NCBI RefSeq assembly: GCF_004152935.1 | Contig: NZ_SETE01000001.1 | Location: 496,001-560,000 of the forward strand | Source: Brumimicrobium glaciale | GTDB lineage: Bacteria; Bacteroidota; Bacteroidia; Flavobacteriales_D; Crocinitomicaceae | Length of the DNA stretch: 64,000 bases | Direction: 5' to 3' | Shown: positions 52,058 through 61,096 of the stretch, in pieces | Layout of the letters: every line of letters begins with the position of its first letter | Position numbering within the stretch: the first letter of the stretch is position 1 | Translations under genes and position numbers: made by a program | The notes under the pieces: model-generated | What the model was told of the DNA's origin: nothing | The model's input: only the letters and a program-made list of their open reading frames with translations | The model's database searches: none

Positions 52058-52315
52058 CTATTTATTTCCCCATTTAATACCATTCCACAAGCGTTCATGG
52101 AAATAATAAAGGAGTGTTTTTGTCAATAATTCGAATGTTCCAATTGAAAAGGCTATACTTAAATTGCCCGAAATAAACCAAGAGATAAGAACAGTGTCTA
52201 ATGTGCCTAAAGTCCGCCATGAGATTGCTTTAACAATACTTCTTGAATGTCGTTCTGACTTTCCAGTAGACTTTTGATTCGCTTTTATATTGTTATAAAC
52301 TTGGTCTATTATCAT
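52058..52315 (-). CDS. DUF2061 membrane protein
   Basis: 85 residues. Two hydrophobic helices around SWRTLGTLDTVLISWFISG and IAFSIGTFELLTKTLLYY, with the RSIVKAISWRTLG start typical of DUF2061. Commonly linked to sulfate-assimilation genes; probable role in membrane transport or organisation of sulfur metabolism, unproven. It opens the cys operon; the cysH ATG is 3 nt downstream of its stop. Confidence 0.88.
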   Translation of the reverse strand: MIIDQVYNNIKANQKSTGKSERHSRSIVKAISWRTLGTLDTVLISWFISGNLSIAFSIGTFELLTKTLLYYFHERLWNGIKWGNK

Positions 52316-52352
52316 TTTACTACATTAACCCTATCGACTTGATGGGGAATGG

Positions 52353-52360
52353 CAAAAGTA
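52353..52360 (-). promoter_or_regulatory. Candidate cys operon -7 box
   Basis: Minus-strand TACTTTTG matches TAnnTTTG and lies 37 nt upstream of the first ATG. Between them is the short dyad CCCCATCAAGTCGATAGGG, a possible regulator site. No -33 TTTG seen. Confidence 0.4.
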
Positions 52361-52529
52361 TTTTTAATTTGTATATTAAAATATGATAAAAATCACTTTT
52401 TAGGAATGAGGGATGTTTTTATCTTTTGTTATGCTGCATGGACGATTATAATCTCCGCTGCAGTAGCACTACTGCCTAGTCTTATCTTGAAATACTTACT
52501 TGGAACTTTAGATTGTTACCTTCGATTGT

Positions 52530-52589
52530 TGCCTTCGACAGGCTCAGTCAACGGGATAACTCTTCGGTGACTGAGCTTGTCGAAGGCGG
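52530..52589. repeat. Inverted dispersed repeat (CTTCGACAGGCTCAG / GACTGAGCTTGTCGAAGG)
   Basis: Two arms, CCTTCGACAGGCTCAGTCA and TGACTGAGCTTGTCGAAGG, facing each other across AACGGGATAACTCTTCGG. It lies between the Rrf2 gene and the cys operon, on the transcript side of both. It probably terminates the Rrf2 transcript. Confidence 0.7.
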
Positions 52590-52614
52590 CGAATTCATTG
52601 CTATATCGGATGTT

Positions 52615-53037
52615 CTACTTAGAGCTTTCCATTGTAAGTTGCGCCAAGCTTTTTTGTTTCAAAACTTTTAAAGTACTATCGCGAACTTCCAGCATCAAAC
52701 GATTGATTCCACATGTTTCTTCATCTGGACAATCGTCGCATTTTTCGTAAAAGTTTAGGCTAACACATGGCACCATTGCTATTGGACCACTTAACAAACG
52801 AATGATATCGCTCATAAAAACCTCCTTAGGATCTTTGAGTAAATAATATCCACCACCTTTTCCTTTTTTAGAAGATAGAATTCCTCCTTTTTTTAAGGTG
52901 AGTAGAATTGTTTCAAGAAATTTATGAGAAATATTTTCAGCTTCAGAAATGATGGCAATTGGGATTGCTCCATCACTTTCATGACTACAAATGTAAGTCA
53001 AGGCTTTAATTCCGTATTTCGTTTTTTTAGATAGCAC
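52615..53037 (-). CDS. Rrf2-family transcriptional regulator
   Basis: 140 residues. Winged HTH from KYGIKALTYI through ISEAENISHKFLETILLTLKKGGILSS, wing KKGKGGGYYLLKDP, then a Cys cluster PCVSLNFYEKCDDCPDEETCG, which in Rrf2 proteins (IscR/CymR-like) can ligate an Fe-S cluster. Directly upstream of the cys operon on the same strand, so I infer control of sulfur assimilation, as for CymR. Divergent from hemH. Confidence 0.92.
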   Translation of the reverse strand: MLSKKTKYGIKALTYICSHESDGAIPIAIISEAENISHKFLETILLTLKKGGILSSKKGKGGGYYLLKDPKEVFMSDIIRLLSGPIAMVPCVSLNFYEKCDDCPDEETCGINRLMLEVRDSTLKVLKQKSLAQLTMESSK

Positions 53038-53168
53038 TTTGCAAATTTAAGAAAGTTAAATCAATTTAGGATTTTCATTTGAATCGAACAAAAATTAAGA
53101 AAAAACATGATTATTCTCACATTCTCAATTTAGAATTCTTCAATTTTAGGGTTATTTCAAAACCTTCT

Positions 53169-53176
53169 TATCTTTG
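53169..53176 (+). promoter_or_regulatory. hemH -7 promoter box
   Basis: TATCTTTG (TAnnTTTG) 34 nt before the hemH ATG, in the divergent Rrf2-hemH region. Confidence 0.5.
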
Positions 53177-53210
53177 TCTTGTTAATATTTTAGCAAAGAA
53201 TTATTAGTCA

Positions 53211-54245
53211 ATGGAGATACGTAAAAAGAAAAAAGTTGGAGTTTTATTATTACAACTCGGAACACCAGATAGCCCAAGCGTCAAGGATGTAAAAATATAT
53301 TTAAAAGAATTTTTAAATGATCCAAGAGTAATTGATTATAAATGGCTTCCAAGAACACTTTTAGTGAATGGAATTATTATTCCTTTTCGTGTGAGAGGTT
53401 CTTCCAAAATTTATAAAGAATTATGGGAATTAAGTGGTGGTATTTCTCCACTTGCGAAATACACAGAAAGTAAAAAGAAATTGCTTCAAGAGCGATTCAA
53501 AGATGATGATGTAACGGTTCACATGGCGATGCGTTATCGTGTGCCAACCATGGAATCTGTTTTGGAAGAAATGCGTCTTCAAAATTATGATCATATTATT
53601 GTTTTACCGTTATTCCCTCAGTATGCAAGTGCTTCGGGAGGAACTGCAATTGATAAAGCGGTTAAAATAATTAGTGATTGGTGGGTAATTCCTGAGATTT
53701 CAACTATTTCAGATTTCTATGATCATGAAGCATATATTGACGCAATTGTTGAAAGATCGAAAGAGTTCGATATCAAAAGTTATGACAAAATAATGTTCTC
53801 CTACCACGGCTTACCAGATCGCCATGTCGATAAAGTGTATGACGATGGCTTATGTGAAGATCAGCCGTGTGAAACTGAAATGAACGATAAAAATAGGTTT
53901 TGCTATAAAGCGCAATGTTATGCAACAACACGTTTAATCGCTGAAAAAATTGGTTTAACAGAAGATGATTATACAGTTTCTTTTCAGTCAAGACTTACAA
54001 AAAAATGGTTAACTCCTTTCTCTGATAAAGTGATTGAAGAATGGGCCGAAGAAGGAGCGAAGAGAGTGCTCGCTTTTAGTCCAGCCTTTGTCGCTGATTG
54101 TCTTGAAACATTAGTAGAAATTGGTGTTGAATATGATGAAGACTTCAAGAAAATGGGTGGAGAGATTGTTCAATTGGTACCAAGTACAAATGATCATCCG
54201 AGGTTAATTGATTGTTTGGAAGATTTAGTGAGACAGAAAATGTAA
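53211..54245 (+). CDS. hemH: Ferrochelatase
   Basis: 344 residues. Inserts Fe2+ into protoporphyrin IX, the last step of haem synthesis. VLLLQLGTPDSPSVKDVKIYLKEFL start, LPLFPQYASASGG, the catalytic His in MFSYHGLPDRHV, and the C-terminal SFQSRLTKKWLTPFSDK plus FSPAFVADCLETLVEI (Glu) are conserved. Extra Cys residues (CEDQPC, RFCYKAQCY) lie in the middle, which in many ferrochelatases ligate a [2Fe-2S] cluster or are structural. Confidence 0.96.
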   Translation: MEIRKKKKVGVLLLQLGTPDSPSVKDVKIYLKEFLNDPRVIDYKWLPRTLLVNGIIIPFRVRGSSKIYKELWELSGGISPLAKYTESKKKLLQERFKDDDVTVHMAMRYRVPTMESVLEEMRLQNYDHIIVLPLFPQYASASGGTAIDKAVKIISDWWVIPEISTISDFYDHEAYIDAIVERSKEFDIKSYDKIMFSYHGLPDRHVDKVYDDGLCEDQPCETEMNDKNRFCYKAQCYATTRLIAEKIGLTEDDYTVSFQSRLTKKWLTPFSDKVIEEWAEEGAKRVLAFSPAFVADCLETLVEIGVEYDEDFKKMGGEIVQLVPSTNDHPRLIDCLEDLVRQKM

Positions 54246-54314
54246 TGAGTAGGTTTGGCACAGTAGTGGAACAGCAACGTAACACCGCCTTGTGAAGAGA
54301 GTAAAATATATTTT

Positions 54315-54351
54315 AAATGCCATTTGCTTTTGTGTGAATGGCATTTTTTTG
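54315..54351 (+). terminator. hemH terminator
   Basis: Perfect 10-bp stem AAATGCCATT with AATGGCATTT, 12-nt loop, then a T run. Confidence 0.85.
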
Positions 54352-54399
54352 AGTCAAAAATGTCTTTCTAAATCAGCTGAAATACGAAATCACCACAGT

Positions 54400-54480
54400 T
54401 TAAAATCCGCGATTATTCGCGTTGCATGCAGTTCTGCTGAGCTTGTCGATGCATCCGTGTCATCCGCGTTCCATTGAAGC
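54400..54480. repeat. Second copy of the CCGCGTT/GCTTGTCG dispersed repeat
   Basis: AATCCGCGATTATTCGCGTTGC, TGCTGAGCTTGTCGATGC and TCATCCGCGTTCCATTG parallel 49085-49190. Non-coding. Confidence 0.55.
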
Positions 54481-54503
54481 ACAGTACAAAAAATAGCGTG
54501 AAA

Positions 54504-55352
54504 TTAATCCTTATTAAACCTCCAAGTATAACCCAAAACCAATTCCGAAGCTAAATATCCAAACCTTTGTTTGGCAATCGCACTTTTGTCATCTGGACGA
54601 TTTCTCACTTTTACTTGGTGAACAAAACCTGCTGACAGATTCGTTTGTAGGAAGATGTGATTAAAGAATTCTAGTCTTAAACCCGGATGAACTGAAATTC
54701 CATAACCTGAAACAGAAATTGTTTTTCTATCAAATTGATTGGCGAAATTCAAGTCATTGAAAGACAGAATTAATCCTGTTGAAACTGCTGCTTGGGCACG
54801 AACTCTAAACCAATTATTTTCTCCAACAGATAAGAGATTGAAGTATCTTGCTAATTCAAAACGGATATAATTTAAGCCATCAGAATTTTCGTAATGGATA
54901 TCATCATAATTTGTTGGAGACAATTGGTTGTCATATTGTCCGCTCCATAAATCACTTATTCCCGGTGTAACATATCCATCCAAAATAACATCTTGCGGAT
55001 GATCCATCAAATATTTCATGTGATCATAACCAACAGTTAATGACCAATTGTCTTTGAAAAAGTAACCCAATCTTAGATTAAATTGTGGAATGGTGATTTT
55101 TTTAATGTCCAGATAATTCATTGATAATTTTTCAGGATTATCTGAAGCTGTCATGTCTTTCATCGTAAAATCATAGCCTCGTCCAACTAGCGTTAAATCA
55201 CTTTTTGTGTAAGCGCTTCGATTATATCCCCAATAAAAATAGAATCCACCTTTATCCGTTTGGTTGGTACTTTGCGCTATTGTTGATGAATCGAATGATA
55301 AAATGATTCCAAAAATCAAGAGTAAAAGGGATTTGAATATAGTATGCTTCAT
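54504..55352 (-). CDS. Outer-membrane beta-barrel protein
   Basis: 282 residues if the ATG at 55352 (MKHTIFKSLLLLIFGIILSF...STIAQ signal) is used; the frame extends 57 nt upstream without a better start. Strand pattern with FYFYWGYNRSAYTKSD near the start and ending YLASELVLGYTWRFN, as in barrels of about 10 strands. Family and role unknown; monocistronic. Confidence 0.75.
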   Translation of the reverse strand: MKHTIFKSLLLLIFGIILSFDSSTIAQSTNQTDKGGFYFYWGYNRSAYTKSDLTLVGRGYDFTMKDMTASDNPEKLSMNYLDIKKITIPQFNLRLGYFFKDNWSLTVGYDHMKYLMDHPQDVILDGYVTPGISDLWSGQYDNQLSPTNYDDIHYENSDGLNYIRFELARYFNLLSVGENNWFRVRAQAAVSTGLILSFNDLNFANQFDRKTISVSGYGISVHPGLRLEFFNHIFLQTNLSAGFVHQVKVRNRPDDKSAIAKQRFGYLASELVLGYTWRFNKD

Positions 55353-55725
55353 TGTATTTTCTTTAACTAGTGCAAATTTACACTTTATTTCTGAGAGAGT
55401 TGAAAACAATGAAAAATGAAGAATTAAAAATGGGGTTTACTCATATTCATCGATCAATTATTCTTTGGCTAACACCGTCTATCCCGTTGGGAATTAATTA
55501 AGACAAAACAATCTATATCGGATACTCTCAATGAATTTCACATTAGTCCTTTAAGTATGATATGTAATACGGTAAGAACTCTGGTCCACGCTAATCAATT
55601 TTAAAAAATGAAAAGTTGAGTTCAAAAATTTTTCATTTTTCATTTTTCACTTTTCATTCTAGAACTTTCATTCATCATTTCAATAAAGCCCAATAATGTA
55701 AAACCTTTTCAATATCTTTACGGCT
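55353..55725. other. Intergenic, 373 bp
   Basis: Divergent upstream region of the barrel gene and the SDR gene. Contains low-complexity TTTTTCATTTTTCATTTTTC near 55630. No gene seen. Confidence 0.4.
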
Positions 55726-56520
55726 ATGAAAAGGTTTGCCAATAAAGTAGTTTGGATTACGGGAGCTTCCTCAGGAATAGGGAAGGAGCTCGCGGTGCAA
55801 TTAGCTCAATTAGGAAGTAAATTGATTTTGTCTGCACGAAATGTGGAGGAATTGGAGAAGTTGAAAGCGACTTTGGAAAATTCGAATCAACACATGGTTT
55901 TGCATTTAGACTTAGCTGATAACGGACATTTTTCGGAATTAGCGAAACGAGTAATAGAGAAATATCAACGCATTGATTACCTTTTTAATAGTGGCGGAGT
56001 TTCGCAACGTGCAGAAGCTTCAAAAACTGCTATTGATGTTGATCGCCGAATTATGGAGGTGAATTACTTCGGAAATATTGCCTTAACGAAAGCTGTTTTA
56101 CCCTTTATGCAAAAGCAAAAAAGCGGACATATTATCATTACTTCGAGCATTGCTGGGAAGTTCGGATTTTATCTGCGTTCGGCTTATGCTGCTTCGAAAC
56201 ATGCTTTGCACGGTTATTACGAAAGTGTATTGCTTGAAGAAGCGAAAAACAATATTGCGGTGACAATCGTTTGTCCCGGGAAAATAAATACGCCAATTTC
56301 AACAAGTGCTTTGACCGAAGATGGAACTGCACACGGTGTGATGGATCACAATCAAGAGACGGGAATGTCGGTTGAGGAATGTGTGAATCAAATGTTGAAA
56401 GCCACCTTGAAGAAAAAGAAAGAGGTTTTAATTGGCGGAAAAGAAATTTTAGCGGCTAAGATTAAGCGATTTTCTCCAGCATTGTTTTGGAAGATTATTA
56501 AGAATCAAAGTCCAACATAA
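55726..56520 (+). CDS. SDR-family short-chain dehydrogenase
   Basis: 264 residues, classical SDR. GASSGIG at about 14-20 binds the nucleotide, NSGGVSQRAE is the NxGG region, SSIAGKFGFYLRSAYAASKHAL carries Ser and Tyr-x3-Lys. Arg in SARNVEE suggests NADP. Substrate unknown; similar proteins act on lipids or alcohols. Monocistronic. Confidence 0.9.
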   Translation: MKRFANKVVWITGASSGIGKELAVQLAQLGSKLILSARNVEELEKLKATLENSNQHMVLHLDLADNGHFSELAKRVIEKYQRIDYLFNSGGVSQRAEASKTAIDVDRRIMEVNYFGNIALTKAVLPFMQKQKSGHIIITSSIAGKFGFYLRSAYAASKHALHGYYESVLLEEAKNNIAVTIVCPGKINTPISTSALTEDGTAHGVMDHNQETGMSVEECVNQMLKATLKKKKEVLIGGKEILAAKIKRFSPALFWKIIKNQSPT

Positions 56521-56719
56521 AGAATAGAGTTAACAACTTTGAAAATAAAATTTTAAAGACAAGGCTTGCGAAGATTTTTATTGCAGGCGTTTATATTTAT
56601 AAATACGTCGCCCTGCGAAGTGCAGAGCTTGCCGAGGTAAGCTTGTCGATGGGACTGCCATAAAAAGCTAGCGAAACGCAGTATTTGAGGTCTTATTTTC
56701 AAAGAATAAAAAGGAAATT

Positions 56720-57193
56720 ATGAAAATATTAATGGTATGCTTAGGAAATATTTGTCGTTCACCAATGGCAGATGGATTGATGCGTAAAAAAGTAGCAGAT
56801 CATAAATTGGATGTTGTTGTAGACTCAGCAGGAACGGGAGATTGGCATGTTGGTCATTCACCAGATGAGCGCATGATTGAAACAGCTAAAAGAAATGGTG
56901 TACCGATTGATGAATTGCGAGGGAGACAATTTAAGGTAGAAGATTTTGATGCGTTTGATCGAATTATCGTGATGGATAAGAGCAATTTTCAGAACGTTAG
57001 AAAAGTAGCGAGAGACGAAAAAGATGTTCAGAAAATCGAGATGTTTTTAGATTTAACGCATCCAGGAAAAGATTTAGAAGTTCCAGATCCGTATTTTGGA
57101 GGAGACGAAGGTTTTCAAGATGTATTTGACATGTTGAATGCAGGAACAGATGTGATTTTAAAAGAATTAAAAGAAATTAAAGAAAATGACTAA
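56720..57193 (+). CDS. Low-molecular-weight protein-tyrosine phosphatase
   Basis: 157 residues. P-loop LMVCLGNICRSPMADG (C-x5-R-S) at the N-terminus, VVDSAGTGDWHVG, and the acid loop EVPDPYFGGDEGF with the catalytic Asp. These enzymes regulate exopolysaccharide kinases or act on stress phosphoproteins. The next gene overlaps by 8 nt, so they are cotranscribed. Confidence 0.94.
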   Translation: MKILMVCLGNICRSPMADGLMRKKVADHKLDVVVDSAGTGDWHVGHSPDERMIETAKRNGVPIDELRGRQFKVEDFDAFDRIIVMDKSNFQNVRKVARDEKDVQKIEMFLDLTHPGKDLEVPDPYFGGDEGFQDVFDMLNAGTDVILKELKEIKEND

Positions 57194-57905
57194 AGGTAAA
57201 CTATACCTCATGCCCACGTTATTGGGTTCAGAAACTTGGGATCACGTTATTCCAGCAAAAGTAGCAGAATTGGCTATAAATACACGCTATTTTGCAGTGG
57301 AAGATTTGAAATCTGCTCGTCGTTATTTGCGAAAATTGGACAGGACTTTTCCTATTGATAAATCAACGTTTTTTATCTTAAATAAAAATACACTGCCTAC
57401 AGATTTATCGGCAATGTTGGCTCCTTTAAGAAATGGTCATAATGTAGCAATTATCTCTGAAGCTGGTTGTCCAGGTGTTGCTGATCCCGGTGCTGACTTA
57501 GTTGCTTTGGCGCATCAAAGAGGTGATTTTGTGAGTCCATTAACGGGGCCTTCTTCAATTTTATTGGGGTTAATGGCAAGTGGATTTAATGGTCAATCTT
57601 TTTGTTTTAATGGATACATTCCAAAAGAACGCAAGAAAAGAGTTTTCACATTTAAAGATTATGAACGTGAGGTAAGTAAGACTGGTCAAACACAGATTTT
57701 CATGGAAACACCTTTCCGCAATAATAACTTGTTGGAAGATTTACTGAATGAATGTTTGGACGCTACTTTTCTGTGTATCGCTTGTGATTTGACATTGCCA
57801 ACAGAGCGTGTTCAAACCATGACGGTTGCAGAATGGAGAGAGAAAGCTTTTGATTTGAATAAAAGACCGACTATGTTCTTGATTGGAAAGCCTTTTGCGA
57901 TGTAA
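57186..57905 (+). CDS. RsmI-like SAM-dependent methyltransferase
   Basis: 239 residues, tetrapyrrole-methylase fold. KGKLYLMPTLLGSE start, GHNVAIISEAGCPGVADPGADLVALA and FVSPLTGPSSILLGLMASGF are RsmI hallmarks (RsmI 2'-O-methylates C1402 of 16S rRNA). The N-terminus is shorter and the C-terminus lacks the RsmI tail, as in the second (YraL-type) Bacteroidota group. The true substrate is less certain. Overlaps the phosphatase by 8 nt. Confidence 0.87.
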   Translation: MTKGKLYLMPTLLGSETWDHVIPAKVAELAINTRYFAVEDLKSARRYLRKLDRTFPIDKSTFFILNKNTLPTDLSAMLAPLRNGHNVAIISEAGCPGVADPGADLVALAHQRGDFVSPLTGPSSILLGLMASGFNGQSFCFNGYIPKERKKRVFTFKDYEREVSKTGQTQIFMETPFRNNNLLEDLLNECLDATFLCIACDLTLPTERVQTMTVAEWREKAFDLNKRPTMFLIGKPFAM

Positions 57906-58000
57906 TTAAACGGCCTTAACTTATTGGTCTCACAAATATTAAAACAATGCACTTTAGGGCATCTAGCTTGAGCTTCTAAAGAGTTTTGTGTCCAACAATA

Positions 58001-58051
58001 AAATTTAGATGTTAGGCATTGACAAAAGTCTAACATCTAACATCTAAATTT
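58001..58051 (+). terminator. Hairpin after the RsmI-like gene
   Basis: 15-bp arms AAATTTAGATGTTAG (58001-58015) and CTAACATCTAAATTT (58037-58051) with a short internal duplication, about 100 nt after the stop. T-rich just after; plausible terminator. Confidence 0.55.
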
Positions 58052-58136
58052 TTAGATTGTTATAGAATTTTAATTTCATTTGGACCTATGGTGCTTTTAG
58101 TCCATAGTGCTTCAGTTTAAAACTACACATTTAGTC

Positions 58137-58559
58137 ATGAGAGATATAATGTTAATTCTTCATTTTATTGGCCTTGCCATGGGATTAGGAACCGCTTTTG
58201 CACATGCTTTTTTAGGTTTTTCTGCTTCTAAGTTGTCAAATGATGAAGCGCTAAAACTCAAACTAAACACTCAGATTCTTGGCAGAATGGGAAGTATTGG
58301 ACTTCTTTTATTGCTGGTTTCAGGTGTTTATCTTATTCTTCCTTATTGGAGTTCACTTTTATTGTTGCCTTTATTAGTGATTAAATTGGTGCTTTTTGTT
58401 TTACTGATTGTCCTTTTAGCATTGATAAACTTCTTAGAAATCAAAGCAAAAAAAGCCATTAATCCAGAGACTCTATATAGAAAAATGGAATTGGTGGGGA
58501 AGTTGGCTTTACTCACACCAATAGCAATTGTTGTTTTAGCCGTGGGTGTTTTTCACTAA
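58137..58559 (+). CDS. Small integral membrane protein, unknown
   Basis: About 140 residues from ATG 58137 (the frame has an earlier ATG at 58107, but this start opens directly into the first helix). Four helices (IMLILHFIGLAMGLGTAFAHA, IGLLLLLVSGVYLIL, SLLLLPLLVIKLVLFVLLIVL, LALLTPIAIVVLAVGVFH). Similar proteins in Bacteroidota are uncharacterised; the GLxxGxGTAxA motif in the first helix is conserved in that group, by recall. Confidence 0.6.
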   Translation: MRDIMLILHFIGLAMGLGTAFAHAFLGFSASKLSNDEALKLKLNTQILGRMGSIGLLLLLVSGVYLILPYWSSLLLLPLLVIKLVLFVLLIVLLALINFLEIKAKKAINPETLYRKMELVGKLALLTPIAIVVLAVGVFH

Positions 58560-59142
58560 GAAAGTAAAACGACGGATAGCGTAATTTATCAAATGGTTGG
58601 AAAAGAAAATTTACGAGGGTTTTCAATTATCTTGTCTATCAATTTTATGGTTCTACCACTATTTTAATGGGAACTCATACAATATGGATTCTAAAATATT
58701 TATCAATAATTATTCATTCTTCAAATAACAAGCTCCAGAGGAGCGACATATTAATAGCCAAGTACACTAGTGTACTTGGTTATTAATAAACAAAAAACAA
58801 ACTCACCGAAATCGGCATAATTGCATGCAATTATACCGATTTCGGTGGGTTTGTATAGAGATGGATTACATTCATATCTACTAATATGTCGTTCCTCTGG
58901 AACTGAAAATATTAAACCCATGTACTGCAGTTATTTGAACGTAAAAATCGAAACATCTATATAAAACCAGTTTTGATAAAATGGAAAGGTTAATGGTTTA
59001 ACCATTAAAATAGTGGTAGAACCAATTTTATAAAAGAGCTAAGTCTATTGTTAAGTTTTCCGATAGAATTTGAATAACATTTCAGGAAATCCAACAAGAA
59101 AGGTCTACATTTTCATAGCTTTATATGTTAGACCAAAAACTT
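58560..59142. other. Intergenic, 583 bp, mostly MITE copy 2
   Basis: No gene. Holds the second MITE with its target-site duplication; the short flanks have no visible feature. Confidence 0.7.
58649..59023. mobile_element. MITE copy 2 (375 bp, terminal inverted repeats, 8-bp TSD)
   Basis: Same element as 3784-4158, in the same orientation, flanked by the direct repeat AATTTTAT (58641-58648 and 59024-59031), a target duplication different from that of copy 1. By eye 373 of 375 bases agree; the differences are at 58848 and 58925. All internal palindromes are kept, one with a G-T pair where copy 1 has A-T. It lies between a membrane-protein gene and a lipoprotein gene. Confidence 0.93.
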
Positions 59143-59703
59143 ATGAAAGCGAACTCATTTTTATCCAAGATTACTATTTTATCAATCTTTGTTTTGATGT
59201 TTACTGTTTCTGCGTGTAAAAAGGAAACTTCAAATCCAAATCCAACACCACCGTCAACTTCTAATTGGGATATGGAAGCTAATTTAATTTATGAGGATGG
59301 CAGCGTTGTTGATTTTAAATGCAATTTTGATACAAGTAATCCATTTGTCTATCCACAAGTTTCCCATGAAGATAGCGCTTCCTATTTTTTTCTGCCAGGA
59401 AATTATGGTCAAATCAACTTAATCATTCAAGGGAATATAAATGGACCAGGAAATTACAGCTACACAGATTGGCCTGAAGATGGAGATATTGGAGTCAATA
59501 TCAATGTGATGGGTGTTGGGAGTTCTGGAGAATCTGAATTTTATGCGAATTATGAAAGCTATTCTGGAGCAGCCACTTTCAAAGTAATTTCTTTTGCCAA
59601 TAACCATATAAAAGGAACTTTTTCTGGGAAGCTTTTTCAAGATGCAGGAAGTAAAGTAATCATCATCGAGAATGGTAGAGTGGAAACTGATTTAGTAGAA
59701 TAG
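59143..59703 (+). CDS. Lipoprotein, unknown
   Basis: About 186 residues from ATG 59143 (6 codons inside the longer frame). Signal with lipobox TVSAC (Cys about 25), then a Pro/Asn linker (SNPNPTPPS) and a beta-rich domain of about 150 residues (SNWDMEANLIYEDGS, YGQINLIIQG, GPGNYSYTDWP, GTFSGKLF). No family recognised. Confidence 0.65.
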   Translation: MKANSFLSKITILSIFVLMFTVSACKKETSNPNPTPPSTSNWDMEANLIYEDGSVVDFKCNFDTSNPFVYPQVSHEDSASYFFLPGNYGQINLIIQGNINGPGNYSYTDWPEDGDIGVNINVMGVGSSGESEFYANYESYSGAATFKVISFANNHIKGTFSGKLFQDAGSKVIIIENGRVETDLVE

Positions 59704-59901
59704 AAATTAAATATAACAAATCGTTAGTGAATCTCCTTCCACAACTAATCACTTATTAGTAAATTTGCAGAGCGCATGTTTAGGCATTATTTTGCTGACC
59801 TTAAATATTACCAATAGCGCATATTCAAAAAAAGACTATTGCAGAAGCAATAGAAAAGACATTTGATTTGAAATTTTATGTAATTTAAATACGAGTAAAT
59901 A

Positions 59902-60279
59902 ATGAAACAGATTTTATTAATTAGTGTACTTTTTATGTTTATTGGTTGTGCCTCAAAAACTGAGAAATTAAATTCAGGAATGAAGCCGTTTATGACCAAA
60001 AATTTCCCTGATGCAAATTATGAAGTCATTGTTACTAATGATCTTCATCAATTGGTTATGAATGATGAAGGGAACGTTATGAATCAAGACAATTATGAGC
60101 CAATTGCTGCAAAAACATTCAGTGAAATATATAAGGTTTTTCTGATGTCTTCAGAAAGTGCGAACACAGATTCTAAGTTTGAGATTCTATATGAAAATGA
60201 ATCAATGACTTGGAAATCTGATCGACTTACACTAAATGAATTAAGTGAGATTTATAAGTCAAACTCAAAAGTTGACTAG
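59902..60279 (+). CDS. Small lipoprotein, unknown
   Basis: 125 residues. Lipobox MFIGC (Cys 16). The rest is a soluble domain of about 105 residues without recognised motif. Stands alone, followed by a terminator. Confidence 0.6.
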   Translation: MKQILLISVLFMFIGCASKTEKLNSGMKPFMTKNFPDANYEVIVTNDLHQLVMNDEGNVMNQDNYEPIAAKTFSEIYKVFLMSSESANTDSKFEILYENESMTWKSDRLTLNELSEIYKSNSKVD

Positions 60280-60312
60280 AAAAATCATTGGTTTGTAAAG
60301 AGAATAAGTAAG

Positions 60313-60344
60313 AAACTCGTTGCTAAAAAGTGACGGGTTTTTTT
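60313..60344 (+). terminator. Terminator of small lipoprotein gene
   Basis: AAACTCGTTGC with GTGACGGGTTT (G-T pairs) around TAAAAA, then a T run. Confidence 0.7.
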
Positions 60345-60424
60345 GTGTTTTGGTTCTTGTTTCTTGTGATGTTATTTTCTCTAGATGTCTCTTTTATAAA
60401 TTGTTAAGTTATGATGAGTATTAG

Positions 60425-61000
60425 CTAGTATTTATACTTATTCAATATCAATTCTCGTACTTTAAATCCAATCCATCCAACAATAAATCCAATTAATATT
60501 CCAACGATTAAATCCCCAGGATAATGTTTTCCGACATAAATTCTGCTGTATGAGAAAAGTAGAATCCAAACCGTTAGCGGGAAAACGATATATTTATAGT
60601 AAGGTTTTAATATTAACGCAATTAGTGTAATCATCGCCATGCCGACAGTTGCGTGAGAAGAAACAAATCCAAAATCACCACATTCCTTTCCTTTTGAAGC
60701 CAATGGAAATCGCATTTCAGTTCCAATTTCAAAAATATTACAAGGTCTTGGACGAGCAATTCCATGTTTCATTAAGTAGGAAATTACATAAGCAGTGGCA
60801 ACAGTTCCAAGTATCATAAATCCACTTACGACTGCCGATTTAAAACCAGTTTTCCATAAAACCAATAAAGCGAGCAATCCGTATAATGGAAATGCCAAAT
60901 ATTTGTCAGTAATGAACAACCAGAATCCATCCCATGATTCAGTTCCCAAGTTATTCAGAAAAAGAAATAACTGATCATCAAGTTTTAGTAAATTTCCCAT
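60425..61000 (-). CDS. PAP2-family phosphatase
   Basis: 191 residues, five to six membrane helices. The acid phosphatase signature is complete: KHGIARPRP, SSHATVGM (first His) and SRIYVGKHYPGD (second His and Asp). Likely acts on undecaprenyl or phosphatidyl diphosphates at the outer face. Downstream of uppP on the same strand with a 96-nt gap, so two undecaprenyl-phosphate enzymes may be co-expressed. Confidence 0.9.
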   Translation of the reverse strand: MGNLLKLDDQLFLFLNNLGTESWDGFWLFITDKYLAFPLYGLLALLVLWKTGFKSAVVSGFMILGTVATAYVISYLMKHGIARPRPCNIFEIGTEMRFPLASKGKECGDFGFVSSHATVGMAMITLIALILKPYYKYIVFPLTVWILLFSYSRIYVGKHYPGDLIVGILIGFIVGWIGFKVRELILNKYKY

Positions 61001-61096
61001 GTTGATTGTTTAAAAAGGAGAAACAAATTCTTCAATTTAATAGTTGATTTTTAGAAATAAAACCCTGAAATAAGTAATAATTTTTAATGCTTTTTT

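Noticed and set aside
52316-52614. SAM or other riboswitch upstream of the cys operon
   Set aside because: I looked for conserved aptamer words and stems; only a short dyad and dispersed repeats are present.
59808-59999. Minus-strand small frame over the lipoprotein start
   Set aside because: It overlaps a good lipoprotein signal on the plus strand and has no support.
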